DNA of 64,000 nucleotides, taken from the NCBI GenBank assembly GCA_026397315.1, contig JAPLVC010000002.1, forward strand, positions 1-64,000. The letters run 5' to 3'. This document shows positions 52,378 through 60,581 of the stretch, one piece after another; the stretch's first letter is position 1; each line of letters starts with the position of its first letter. A program made the translations under genes and the position numbers. Source of the DNA: Candidatus Aenigmatarchaeota archaeon (GTDB lineage Archaea; Aenigmatarchaeota; Aenigmatarchaeia; QMZP01; QMZT01). A model generated the notes under the pieces. It had not been told where the DNA came from, ran no database searches, and saw only the letters and a list, made by a program, of their open reading frames with translations.

Positions 52378-53370
52378 ATGGAAACGGCAGTCGAGATTAA
52401 CGGTATAAAGAAATTTTACAACGGCAAGGTAAAGGCGCTGGACGGCATAGACCTTAGAGTCGGCGCCGGAAAGGTCTTCGCAGTCCTGGGGCCGAACGGG
52501 GCTGGTAAAACAACGCTCATGCGAATACTCACGACGCAGATAAAGCCAACCTCCGGGGATGCCAGCATTTTCGGCCTCGACGTCATGAAAGACGACTCAG
52601 AAACGAGAAAGCTTATCAGCTATGTGCCGCAGGAGATGAGCGTCTGGACGGACATAAGCGGCTACGAGAACCTGCTCATTTACGCGAAGATTTACGGCAT
52701 ACCGGCAGGCGAAAGGAAAAAGCTGATAAACGGCATGCTTCGTACCATGGGCATCGAGAGTTTCGCCGGCTCGCTTGTCAGGAACTATTCGGGCGGCATG
52801 ATAAGGAGGCTTGAGATAGCCTGCGCCCTGATCATAAAGCCGAAAATACTTTTCCTCGACGAGCCGACCATAGGGCTCGACCCGTCGGCAAGAAAGACGG
52901 TCTGGGAAAAGCTCATGTCCTTCAAAGACGAGAATGGCGTTACCATTTTTTTCAACACGCATTACATGGACGAGGCCGACATATATTCCGACCAGATAGC
53001 CATAATGAACGCGGGAAAAATAGTCAAACTGGGAACCGCCCAGGAACTGAAGCACTCGCTCGGAGGGGAGATTATTTCCTTCGGCATTGAAGGGAAAATT
53101 TCAGCGGGCGCCGTGAAAAAAATCAGGGGAATCAAAATAGTCACCGGTGCTACTGCGGATGAGAACGGCCTAAGGGTTTTCGCATCCGACGCAGGCGTTG
53201 CGCTCCCAAGGATAACGGACATATTGGAAAAAGGCGGCGTTTACATAAAGGAAGTCTCGATAAAAAAGCCCACGCTCGATGACGTTTTCCTGAAATACGC
53301 CGGCACAAAAATCGAAACTGCTGAAAGGGTCACGGACATCCGTTATACGAGGGACCGGATAAAAAGATGA
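52378..53370 (+). CDS. ABC exporter ATP-binding subunit (DrrA-like)
   Basis: Walker A is G-P-N-G-A-G-K-T-T near residue 42, the Q-loop P-Q-E follows, the signature is Y-S-G-G-M-I-R-R near 140, Walker B is I-L-F-L-D-E-P-T, and the switch His is in N-T-H-Y. After about residue 225 a DrrA-type C-terminal domain follows. The stop overlaps the permease start by 4 bases, so the two form a two-gene exporter, perhaps for lipids or drugs. Confidence 0.93.
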   Translation: METAVEINGIKKFYNGKVKALDGIDLRVGAGKVFAVLGPNGAGKTTLMRILTTQIKPTSGDASIFGLDVMKDDSETRKLISYVPQEMSVWTDISGYENLLIYAKIYGIPAGERKKLINGMLRTMGIESFAGSLVRNYSGGMIRRLEIACALIIKPKILFLDEPTIGLDPSARKTVWEKLMSFKDENGVTIFFNTHYMDEADIYSDQIAIMNAGKIVKLGTAQELKHSLGGEIISFGIEGKISAGAVKKIRGIKIVTGATADENGLRVFASDAGVALPRITDILEKGGVYIKEVSIKKPTLDDVFLKYAGTKIETAERVTDIRYTRDRIKR

Positions 53371-54140
53371 TAGCCATGATGGACTCGCTTAGAAACATAC
53401 TTGTCATGATTGAACTGGAGGCCAGGAGAATCAGGCACGACAGGACGGAGCTTTATGTCAGGGCGGTCCAGCCGGTGCTCTGGCTTGTCATTTACGGGTC
53501 CGTCATGAGCTCGGTGAAACTGATTCCGACGGGCGGCATGTCTTACATCGCTTACATAACGCCCGGCGTGCTGCTGCAATCGACGGCGTTCGTCTCCATA
53601 TTCTTCGGGCTCACGATAGTCTGGGAGAAGGAATCCGGCATACTGAAGAAGCTGCTGGTAACCCCGGCGTCCAGATATTCGATTGTCATAGGCAGGTCAA
53701 TGGCCGCTGGCGTGAGATCGATACTTCAGGCCGTCATAATCATACCAATAGCCATGCTCATCGGGGTCGCGTTCATTCCTAATCCCGCATATTTCATCCT
53801 TGCATTCGCCCTTATTTTCCTCATATCCGCCGGCTTCGCAGCCATATCGATTTTCATAGCATCTTTTCTCAAGACGAGGGAAAGGTTCATGGGCATAGGC
53901 CAGGCCATAACATTCCCTCTGTTCTTCGCGAGCAACGCCCTCTACCCCATCGAGCTGATGCCACCGCTGCTTAAAGAATTCGCTCTTGTCAATCCGATGA
54001 GCTACGCCGTCGACGCTATAAGAGGCCTGCTCATAAGCGGTAACATATCGAACCTGGCTTTTGACATTTCGGCCATAACAATTTTCGTAGTTGTCATGCT
54101 CGCCATAGCATCGGTGAGCTTCAAGCGCATAATAGAATAA
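53367..54140 (+). CDS. ABC-2 type permease
   Basis: The 257 residues carry about six membrane helices, the ABC-2 pattern. F-F-G-L-T-I-V-W-E-K-E-S-G-I-L-K-K-L-L-V-T-P lies near residue 80 and N-A-L-Y-P-I-E-L-M-P near 190. It partners the preceding ATPase. The substrate is unknown. The next genes are on the opposite strand. Confidence 0.92.
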   Translation: MIAMMDSLRNILVMIELEARRIRHDRTELYVRAVQPVLWLVIYGSVMSSVKLIPTGGMSYIAYITPGVLLQSTAFVSIFFGLTIVWEKESGILKKLLVTPASRYSIVIGRSMAAGVRSILQAVIIIPIAMLIGVAFIPNPAYFILAFALIFLISAGFAAISIFIASFLKTRERFMGIGQAITFPLFFASNALYPIELMPPLLKEFALVNPMSYAVDAIRGLLISGNISNLAFDISAITIFVVVMLAIASVSFKRIIE

Positions 54141-54213
54141 ATGATGCGCCGGCCGCGTCCCCGGTAAAAACCGCTATAAATTAGTTTAAAAATCCATGAT
54201 TTCTACATGGCCG

Positions 54214-54230
54214 TCTAAAATATATTTAGA
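54214..54230. terminator. AT-rich palindrome after the ABC genes
   Basis: TCTAAA (54214-54219) and TTTAGA (54225-54230) pair around ATATA in the 136-base space between the exporter and the convergent ATP-cone gene. It may help end transcription in both directions. The pairing is weak, so the call is tentative. Confidence 0.25.
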
Positions 54231-54276
54231 GCTAAACGGTTCTCATTTCATCAATATTTGCACTCTTTACAATCTC

Positions 54277-54549
54277 TTATCTGAGCTCTTTTCTGAAGCT
54301 CCCGAATTCCTTCGAGATTCTTTTTTCTTCTCTGTTCAATTCGCTCAGAACCCTGTCGCGGATATCCGAAGCCCTTATCTCGTCCCTGCTCTTGAAATGT
54401 TCCTCGACGTTCCTCGCTATCCTGTCAGCAATGTCCCTCGACCTGCTGCTGTCGAGCTTGACTCTTTTCGCGGCATTTTCTACGCTTCTCCTGATCTTGT
54501 CGCGGCTGAAGTCCTCTTTTCTATTGTCTCTTTTTATCACGACTGTCAT
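54277..54549 (-). CDS. Stand-alone ATP-cone domain protein
   Basis: From ATG 54549 the 90 residues are almost entirely an ATP-cone: V-V-I-K-R-D-N-R-K-E-D-F-S-R-D-K-I-R at the start and V-L-S-E-L-N-R-E-E at the end. The same domain sits in NrdR and at the N terminus of NrdJ elsewhere in the window. Here no zinc ribbon or reductase is attached, so it may sense nucleotides for another partner. Another in-frame Met at 54564 is possible. The role is unknown. Confidence 0.75.
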   Translation of the reverse strand: MTVVIKRDNRKEDFSRDKIRRSVENAAKRVKLDSSRSRDIADRIARNVEEHFKSRDEIRASDIRDRVLSELNREEKRISKEFGSFRKELR

Positions 54550-54661
54550 AACCCAACACCCCATAGGAAATTTGTGATTTGAGATTATAAAGTTAAGTTT
54601 AAACACGACTGTAGAAATTATATGTAAGCGGGAGTTGACCAGGTCGGGGATTGCGGCAGGA

Positions 54662-55543
54662 TCAGGCGTTCCTGTGCCACCAACCCCATTCAATTTTCTC
54701 TTTTTCCGCAAAATCTATCAGTTTTTTAACGCCATCAGCGACATCTTTGTAATTCTTCAGAGGAACGTATAAACAGACGCTTTTGCGGTGCTCCCATGAT
54801 TTGATGCCGTATTTATGGGATTTTTCCTTGATATCCTTCCAGTTGTCCGTTACTTCCCCTACCATACTCACGTTGGGCTCGACCGCCCTTACGACGTTAA
54901 CGTATATATTGACCTTCGGCTTCTCGAAAAAGGCTACAAGGTCATGGTATTCCTTGCTGCTGAACTTCTGGGAGGCAAGGACCACACCATCGAAGTTTTC
55001 TTCCAGAATTCTGGCAGCCTCCCCAAGTTTCGCATGCCCAGCCTTCAAGTTTGTTATTTTCGAGAATTTGGTATTGAACCTTTCGCCATCCACATGCGAA
55101 ATCATTTCCTTCTCCGGCTTCGGATGCGCATCGAAGCTGGAAAAATCCCGGCCGTAGTTATTGACCAGGGACTCTATTATCGAGGAAATGGGTATCTTGT
55201 AATCGTGGCTCATTCGTATCAGTTCGTCCTTGGTGTTGGAAGGAAGTCGAATCGTAAGTATGTCCGTTTTGTCCACCGCCTTCGAATACTTCATGTAAGC
55301 GTTCCTGACCTTGTCAATCGCGTCCTTCAGGCTTTCGAAGGTAAATTTCCTATCCGGTATCTTCACTGAGAAGCAGCTCACGGAGTCGACGCCGAACTCC
55401 TTCCCTATGTGATTTATCATGGCACGCTTGTGAAAATTGGTCCTGCCGAACTCGGAACTCTTTACGATTATGTCCTTTCCTTCCGTCATTATATTAATCT
55501 CGTGGAAGGAATCCACTCCGGGCAAATCCATCTTGATGTCCAT
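54662..55543 (-). CDS. RHH-domain protein, 293 residues
   Basis: Residues about 94-128 (D-I-L-T-I-R-L-P-S-N-T-K and I-P-I-S-S-I-I-E-S-L-V) look like a ribbon-helix-helix DNA-binding unit. The N-terminal 90 residues and the C-terminal 150 residues (K-V-N-I-Y-V-N-V-V-R-A-V-E-P-N and W-G-W-W-H-R) are not recognised. The layout suggests a DNA-binding regulator or a mobile-element protein. It lies upstream of the ATP-cone gene on the same strand. Confidence 0.6.
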   Translation of the reverse strand: MDIKMDLPGVDSFHEINIMTEGKDIIVKSSEFGRTNFHKRAMINHIGKEFGVDSVSCFSVKIPDRKFTFESLKDAIDKVRNAYMKYSKAVDKTDILTIRLPSNTKDELIRMSHDYKIPISSIIESLVNNYGRDFSSFDAHPKPEKEMISHVDGERFNTKFSKITNLKAGHAKLGEAARILEENFDGVVLASQKFSSKEYHDLVAFFEKPKVNIYVNVVRAVEPNVSMVGEVTDNWKDIKEKSHKYGIKSWEHRKSVCLYVPLKNYKDVADGVKKLIDFAEKEKIEWGWWHRNA

Positions 55544-55651
55544 ACCGAATCACCATTTCTTTACCGTTAAAACTTGCAGGATTTTTATCTTATTTTTCCT
55601 GAAGATACTTTGCAGAAACAGACTAGTAAAGTAAATCTTTTCCAAGATTAA

Positions 55652-55774
55652 TGCGCCGACCGGGATTTGAACCCGGGTTAGAGGCTTTTTCCATCAGTGG
55701 TTGCCGGATGCATCGAAACCCGCTGGGGTTTTGATTTGGGAAGCCCCTGTCCTACCAGGCTAGACTATCGGCGC
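55652..55774 (-). tRNA. tRNA-Gly(CCC) with an anticodon-loop intron
   Basis: Acceptor GCGCCGA (55774-55768) pairs with TCGGCGC (55659-55653), discriminator A at 55652. D-stem GTC/GAC and T-stem CCGGG/CCCGG pair. The anticodon stem GGGGC/GCCTC (one G-U) closes a loop that reads TTCCCAA once about 50 bases are removed. The anticodon is CCC. This intron is at the usual 37/38 site. Confidence 0.9.
55687..55736 (-). other. Intron of tRNA-Gly at the standard 37/38 site
   Basis: About 50 bases interrupt the anticodon loop after the base following the anticodon. It contains CCCC-AGC-GGGTTT pairing and shows no clear likeness to the introns of tRNA-Val and tRNA-Pro. Confidence 0.75.
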
Positions 55775-55785
55775 AAACAGCGAAT

Positions 55786-55805
55786 GACGCAGACAAGCCT
55801 GCGTC
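55786..55805 (-). other. Perfect 7-bp hairpin in the tRNA-Gly leader
   Basis: GACGCAG and CTGCGTC (55786-55792 and 55799-55805) pair perfectly 11 bases before the tRNA 5' end. It could be a leader structure for 5' processing or an unrelated protein site. AT-rich promoter sequence lies beyond it. Confidence 0.4.
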
Positions 55806-55932
55806 GAACTGTCGGGTGTTCTATAATATATTAGAATATAATAAAAGACTTTCAGTGCATGGAGCTGAAGCCGTGGCTATAGGGAGAAATAAAAAGAAAA
55901 AGCACTGTTTTTGTCCCAACCCTATTAAGCCT

Positions 55933-56307
55933 TTATTTTTTTCTTTTCAGTTCAGGGCTTATCAGGAGAAGGACTGCTCCTATGAGCTCCGGTGCGCCGA
56001 TGGGCGGAAGGAATGCTGATATGAGTGCGTATATGGCCACTCCCTGGTAATCCTTTGCCTTGAATTTGCCAAGGCCTTTCCAAAGGACTATCATGCCCGC
56101 TATTGCTAGCAGGCCGAAAGCGGTCAAAGCTCCTGCCAGGACCCATGTGAAAGGTGCTATTCCGAGAGTCATGCTGACATTCGTCACCGGCACAAGGCCG
56201 CCGAATATCACTATTATGCCGACTAATTTCAGCAGCAGACCCACGAGAATAAGGACCTTCGCTATCGTCGCTTCGGTACTCAACCCTTTGAAGTTGATGT
56301 CTATCAT
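55933..56307 (-). CDS. Small four-helix membrane protein
   Basis: The 124 residues have four hydrophobic stretches with G-L-L-L-K-L-V-G-I-I-V-I-F-G-G-L and P-P-I-G-A-P-E-L-I-G-A-V-L-L-L-I. It ends in R-K-K. No family is recognised. The start is the only likely Met. Confidence 0.6.
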   Translation of the reverse strand: MIDINFKGLSTEATIAKVLILVGLLLKLVGIIVIFGGLVPVTNVSMTLGIAPFTWVLAGALTAFGLLAIAGMIVLWKGLGKFKAKDYQGVAIYALISAFLPPIGAPELIGAVLLLISPELKRKK

Positions 56308-56391
56308 ATTATATAATTCCCCCGATTCCCCTAATAAATCAAAAACAGTCGCTTGCTGACGTTTATTAGCGGTTTTGGCAAAATAATCATT

Positions 56392-57435
56392 ATGAAAAAA
56401 ATAAGTTTCGTTTTCGGCATATCCCTTGTTTTTGTTGTTTTTTTGTCAGGTTGCATCAACGTCAGCCCAGAAGCGCTAGCGATGGCGAACCCTCTGGTGA
56501 AACAGTTCATGGAACAATATCCAAATGCGAAAATAACCGTGAACCATTTCACCAAGGACCAGAGCGCCCAGATACTTGAGAACATAAGCGCTGAATGCGG
56601 CAACCCATACATAACCGCGAAAGAGTTTTACAGGATAAGCATCGACGACCCGGACAGCGGGCTAAAAGCGTTAGCTTGGATTGACTGGGAAACCAGGGGA
56701 ATAGAATGTGCCGTGAAATATGGCGGCGGCCTGAACAAGACGATATCCAAGCCCGGCGAAGAAAACCAGGACTGCAAGTCTCACGCTGAGATGAAATGCT
56801 ACGGCGAGCATGTATATTGGTTCGATTCGTGTGGCCACAAGGAAGAGAAGAAAGAATACTGCACATCCGGTTGCGAGAACGGCTTCTGCAAAACCAAGGA
56901 AGGCTGCACTGAGCATGCTGAGGCGAAATGTGCCGACGGGCACGTGTACTGGTATGACAGCTGCAACGGCAAGGAAGACAAAAAAGAGTACTGCCAGAAC
57001 GGCTGCGAGAACGGCGCATGCAAAGGCGGCACGGAAAAGACCTGCTTAAACGAAGGGGAAAGCAAACCCGTCATCGCGAACCCGCTGCCATGCTGCGAAG
57101 GCCTGACACTAATCCCTCCGAAGGCGGAAAACCTGGTAGGCATATACGGATACTGCACCGCGAAATGCGGCAACGGCATTTGCAATGAAATCGAGACCGC
57201 ATACAACTGCCCGTCAGACTGCGGCAATATCAATTGCACAGACTCCGACGGCGGCAGGAACTATTCCGTGAAAGGGACGGCGACAGTTGCCGGCCAGTCG
57301 CTCACGGACCATTGCAACGAAGACGGTTCGCTTACCGAGAAATACTGCGAGAACAACGAGATAAAAGCCGAGTCAGTCTCCTGCCCGACAGGCTTCAAGT
57401 GCGACGACGCGAAGTGCGTGGAAGAAACAGTATAA
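56392..57435 (+). CDS. Secreted Cys-rich lipoprotein
   Basis: From ATG 56392 a lipoprotein signal runs to L-S-G-C at residue 20, which would be lipid-modified. A roughly 100-residue domain follows. Two similar Cys modules come next (about residues 120-210; E-A-K-C-x-D-G-H-V-Y-W-Y-D-S-C with K-E-Y-C-x-x-G-C-E-N-G-x-C), then G-N-G-I-C-N-E-I-E-T-A-Y-N-C and more pairs, over 25 cysteines in all. The upstream ATG at 56353 would precede the signal and is less likely. The same Cys pattern occurs once in the FG-GAP protein at 197-2314. A surface or matrix role is probable. Confidence 0.8.
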   Translation: MKKISFVFGISLVFVVFLSGCINVSPEALAMANPLVKQFMEQYPNAKITVNHFTKDQSAQILENISAECGNPYITAKEFYRISIDDPDSGLKALAWIDWETRGIECAVKYGGGLNKTISKPGEENQDCKSHAEMKCYGEHVYWFDSCGHKEEKKEYCTSGCENGFCKTKEGCTEHAEAKCADGHVYWYDSCNGKEDKKEYCQNGCENGACKGGTEKTCLNEGESKPVIANPLPCCEGLTLIPPKAENLVGIYGYCTAKCGNGICNEIETAYNCPSDCGNINCTDSDGGRNYSVKGTATVAGQSLTDHCNEDGSLTEKYCENNEIKAESVSCPTGFKCDDAKCVEETV

Positions 57436-57445
57436 AAAAGAGAAA

Positions 57446-57529
57446 CGCTGAGAGCAAGACTCGAACTTGCGCGGGCTATTCACCCACAGGGTTAGCAACC
57501 CTGCGCCTTGACCGCTCGGCCATCTCAGC
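57446..57529 (-). tRNA. tRNA-Ser(GCU)
   Basis: GCTGAGA (57529-57523) pairs with TCTCAGC (57453-57447), discriminator G at 57446. CAGGG/CCCTG closes the loop TTGCTAA, anticodon GCT (57496-57494). A long variable arm confirms class II. There is no intron. The first five bases overlap the end of the LAGLIDADG gene. Confidence 0.93.
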
Positions 57530-58169
57530 AGATTAATATTTCGTCCGCACTTATTTCAGCGAACTTTTTTTGTTTTGCATTATTATGTGGGTTTATCTCT
57601 TTAAAAAATCTTTCCATGTTCTTTCTGCCGGCCATGCGTATTTTCAGGTTGCTTTTTTCGAGCCAGAAATGAAAATCAAGGTCGCGCAGGATCTCCTTGA
57701 GCTGCATAAGGTGCGCGAGCGACGGGCTGGAGATTTCTAATATGGGATTCCTGTATTCCCCGGACGTGCGGCGTAGGTAGAGCGAGCCGCTCGAGTCGAA
57801 CATACCCCTCACATACGCCTTCCAGTATTCGTGGTTGTTGAAAATCAGCTTCGGCATGCGGAGCGCGTGCGCCTTCCTGCCTATAGGGAACTGGAGATAC
57901 GTATGGAAAGTCTTCACCGCCCGCCCGCCGCACGCGCGGATGCAGATCACGTATCCGTCCTGATATTTCCTTTTGACGAGCTTTAGCTCCCTGCCGAAAA
58001 TCTTTTCAAAGAGCGGTTTTACGTGGCTTCGATAATATTGCATTTCATCCTTCGTGCTCCTGATTTCCAGGATGTAGCTTCTAGCGGTTGCATAGATGCT
58101 GCCGTCGCCCGCGAATATGCCGCACGCCTCGCCCAGCGTGTCCTTGTTGAGCGAAAGTAATTCAAACAT
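57525..58169 (-). CDS. LAGLIDADG endonuclease-like protein overlapping tRNA-Ser
   Basis: From ATG 58169 (an upstream ATG at 58217 is possible) the 214 residues carry two LAGLIDADG-type helices. Motif 1 is L-G-E-A-C-G-I-F-A-G-D-G (residues 12-23, catalytic-position D22). Motif 2 is Y-V-R-G-M-F-D-S-S-G-S (119-129), where the catalytic acid position is Ser127. The stop TGA lies within bases 3-5 of tRNA-Ser on the same strand. It is a free-standing relative of homing endonucleases; with one motif altered it may nick, bind only, or have another role. Confidence 0.85.
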   Translation of the reverse strand: MFELLSLNKDTLGEACGIFAGDGSIYATARSYILEIRSTKDEMQYYRSHVKPLFEKIFGRELKLVKRKYQDGYVICIRACGGRAVKTFHTYLQFPIGRKAHALRMPKLIFNNHEYWKAYVRGMFDSSGSLYLRRTSGEYRNPILEISSPSLAHLMQLKEILRDLDFHFWLEKSNLKIRMAGRKNMERFFKEINPHNNAKQKKFAEISADEILIC

Positions 58170-58289
58170 AATTGTTATTTGCGGGTCATGGTTTAAATAT
58201 CCGCGCCTTAAAGTCACAAACTTTATAAAGCCACCGGATGAATTAAATAACAGATAAATTTTTCAGAAAATCGATTGAGAGGTGGGTAT

Positions 58290-58592
58290 ATGGCAATAAA
58301 AGTTTCGAGCATTTCCGAGACGTACGGCAAGGACGTTTTCACGAACAGGGGTATGTTCTGCGGAAAAGTCGAGGATATCGAGTGCGACCTCAAGCGCTTC
58401 AAGGTTCGCTCACTGGTCGTGCGTGCTGCAAAGGAGTCTTACATATCCAAGATGCTCGGCAGCAAGAAGGGCGTTATCATCCCGTTCCCAATGGTAGAAT
58501 CCATAGGCGACGTGATACTGATAAAGCACATCTCGCTTCCGGTCGCGGATGAAGAGCCCGCAAAAGAGGGCGCTGCGTCAGAATCTGAATAA
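58290..58592 (+). CDS. PRC-barrel-like protein, 100 residues
   Basis: From ATG 58290, which has GAGGTGGG upstream, the protein shows S-I-S-E-T-Y-G-K-D-V-F-T-N-R-G-M-F-C-G-K-V-E-D-I-E and closes with V-E-S-I-G-D-V-I-L-I, the small beta-barrel pattern of archaeal PRC domains. An acidic tail follows. Such proteins bind RNA or partner proteins in other settings. The exact role is unknown. Confidence 0.75.
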   Translation: MAIKVSSISETYGKDVFTNRGMFCGKVEDIECDLKRFKVRSLVVRAAKESYISKMLGSKKGVIIPFPMVESIGDVILIKHISLPVADEEPAKEGAASESE

Positions 58593-58621
58593 ATCCCGAT
58601 AAAAAAGAAAAATTTCGCAGT

Positions 58622-59647
58622 TTAGAATATAGGGATATCCTTGGACAGGACTTCTGTCCTCTTCTTCTTTATTAAAATCACGTCTTCAAGCCTTACGCCT
58701 CCGATACCTTTTATGTAAACGCCCGGCTCTATGGTCATTACAGTGTTTTCCGCGAGCGTCTCGCCCTGCGGCTCGTGGACGGAAAGTCCCAGCCCGTGGC
58801 CGAGGCCGTGCAATACCGTGTAGCTTTTTTTCGCGTAAAGTTTTTTCTGGAGATCTTCCAGCTCGCTGTAAGTCACGCCCGCGCGTGCGGCGTATATGAG
58901 TTCGTCGTGTATCTGCTTGACGTCTTCGTATATCTTCTTCTGGACTGGGCCGAGTCTCGTGAAAAACATGCGCGTTATGTCTGAGCAATAGCAGTCGACG
59001 ATACATCCCGTGTCTATGAGGACCGGGGCTTTCGCTTTCGCGAGCGTCTCGCCTGGCTTGTGGTGGACGAACGCAGCCTGTTTGCCTGCGCAGACGATGG
59101 ACTCAAACGACTCGCTAGCACCGCGCTTCCTGTATTCTATCTCTATCGCGTCCGCGATCTGCTTTTCGCTGTTGCCCCATAGAAAGCCGCCGACGTTTTG
59201 TAAGACGTCTCCCGTCAGCCTTATCGCCTCTTTAATCTGCGCTATTTCAAACTCGTCCTTCTGGATGCGCGGGATTTCCATTATCTTGCCGGCGGGCTCC
59301 AGCCTGGCCTTCAGTTTTTTCTTCATGGCCCTGAAAAGCAGGAGGCTTAGCGTCCGCTCGTCGTAGCCCATGCGCTTGAATCCGCCGAGCTGGCGGATGA
59401 AGTCGTCCTTGTCCCGGATGTATGTTATGTCAGGATATTTTGAGGCGGCATCGTTCTCAAGCGGCGAAACGAAAAGCTTCGGCCTGCCGCTGTCCTGGAA
59501 AAGCATGAAGATCCTGTCGTCCTTCAGGCCGGCATACCCAGTGTAATAGAACACGTCGTGCGGGTCGGAGGTTATTACCGCGTTCAGGCCGCTTTTCTGG
59601 ACTAACGCTTTCAGTCGCCTTTGCCTCGCCGCGAAGTCTGGCTTCAT
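58622..59647 (-). CDS. pepQ: M24 Xaa-Pro dipeptidase/aminopeptidase
   Basis: It cleaves the bond before proline in short peptides using two metal ions. ATG 59647 is chosen over an upstream in-frame start for lack of further conserved residues. The 341 residues have an N-terminal creatinase-type domain and the pita-bread core. Metal ligands are seen in D-T-G-C-I-V-D-C-Y-C-S-D (two Asp), H-G-L-G-H-G-L-G (His), T-I-E-P-G-V-Y (Glu), and G-V-R-L-E-D (Glu). Confidence 0.92.
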   Translation of the reverse strand: MKPDFAARQRRLKALVQKSGLNAVITSDPHDVFYYTGYAGLKDDRIFMLFQDSGRPKLFVSPLENDAASKYPDITYIRDKDDFIRQLGGFKRMGYDERTLSLLLFRAMKKKLKARLEPAGKIMEIPRIQKDEFEIAQIKEAIRLTGDVLQNVGGFLWGNSEKQIADAIEIEYRKRGASESFESIVCAGKQAAFVHHKPGETLAKAKAPVLIDTGCIVDCYCSDITRMFFTRLGPVQKKIYEDVKQIHDELIYAARAGVTYSELEDLQKKLYAKKSYTVLHGLGHGLGLSVHEPQGETLAENTVMTIEPGVYIKGIGGVRLEDVILIKKKRTEVLSKDIPIF

Positions 59648-59745
59648 ATAATATTCTTGGTCCAAGCCCACTAAAAAAGCATAGCGGATGCATAAAGCTT
59701 AAATTACATTAATTGAAGATATTATAATCCTTAACGTGGTGCCTC

Positions 59746-60570
59746 ATGAATTACAGCGTTCCTGATATGAAAAAGCTCGCTACCGAGATAAGAAAGGACA
59801 TAATCAGGATGACGTGCGAAGCCGGTAGCGGACACCCTGGCGGCTCTCTTTCTTCCGTGGAAATAATGGTTTCCCTTTACTTCAATGTCATGAAGCACGA
59901 CCCGAAAAACCAGGCTTGGGACGACCGTGACCGCTTCGTGCTTTCGAAAGGGCATGTCTGCCCTGTTCTTTACGCTTCTCTCGCCAGACGAGGATACTTC
60001 CCGCCGGAAGAGTTGATGACTCTCAGGAAGTTCGGCTCGCGGCTGCAAGGGCATCCGCACAGGCTCAAGCTTAGCTGCCTCGAGACTTCTTCAGGTTCGC
60101 TGGGCCAGGGCCTTTCCATCGCAAGCGGGATGGCAATCGGCCTGCGCATGGACAAGAAAAGCCCGCGCGTCTACTGCCTGATGGGCGACGGCGAGTTGCA
60201 GGAAGGCCAGGTGTGGGAAGCCGCGATGACCGGCGCTCACTACAAGCTGGACAACCTCTGCGGCATCGTCGATGTCAATGGCCTGCAGATAGACGGCAGG
60301 ACCAGCGACGTGAAGAACCTGGAGCCGCTCGCGGACAAGTGGAAGGCGTTCGGCTGGCATACTATCGAAGTGGATGGTCACAACGTCGAGGCGCTTATCA
60401 GCGCGTTCCGCGAGGCTGAGCGGACGAAGGGAAAGCCCACGGTCATACTTGCAAAGACAGTCAAAGGCAAGGGCGTCTCCTTCATGGAAAACAAAGCCGA
60501 ATGGCACGGCAAGCCGCCCAGCAAAGAAGAAGCCGCGAAAGCACTGAAAGAACTTGGAGAGACATGCTGA
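59746..60570 (+). CDS. Transketolase, N-terminal half
   Basis: The TPP-binding domain is present: C-E-A-G-S-G-H-P-G-G near residue 25, H-V-C-P-V-L-Y, S-S-G-S-L-G-Q-G-L, and G-D-G-E-L-Q-E-G near 145. At 274 residues it is the usual half of a split transketolase. The C-terminal half begins 12 bases later, so the two form one operon and one enzyme of the pentose phosphate pathway. Confidence 0.95.
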   Translation: MNYSVPDMKKLATEIRKDIIRMTCEAGSGHPGGSLSSVEIMVSLYFNVMKHDPKNQAWDDRDRFVLSKGHVCPVLYASLARRGYFPPEELMTLRKFGSRLQGHPHRLKLSCLETSSGSLGQGLSIASGMAIGLRMDKKSPRVYCLMGDGELQEGQVWEAAMTGAHYKLDNLCGIVDVNGLQIDGRTSDVKNLEPLADKWKAFGWHTIEVDGHNVEALISAFREAERTKGKPTVILAKTVKGKGVSFMENKAEWHGKPPSKEEAAKALKELGETC

Positions 60571-60581
60571 AGTGATGTTTT

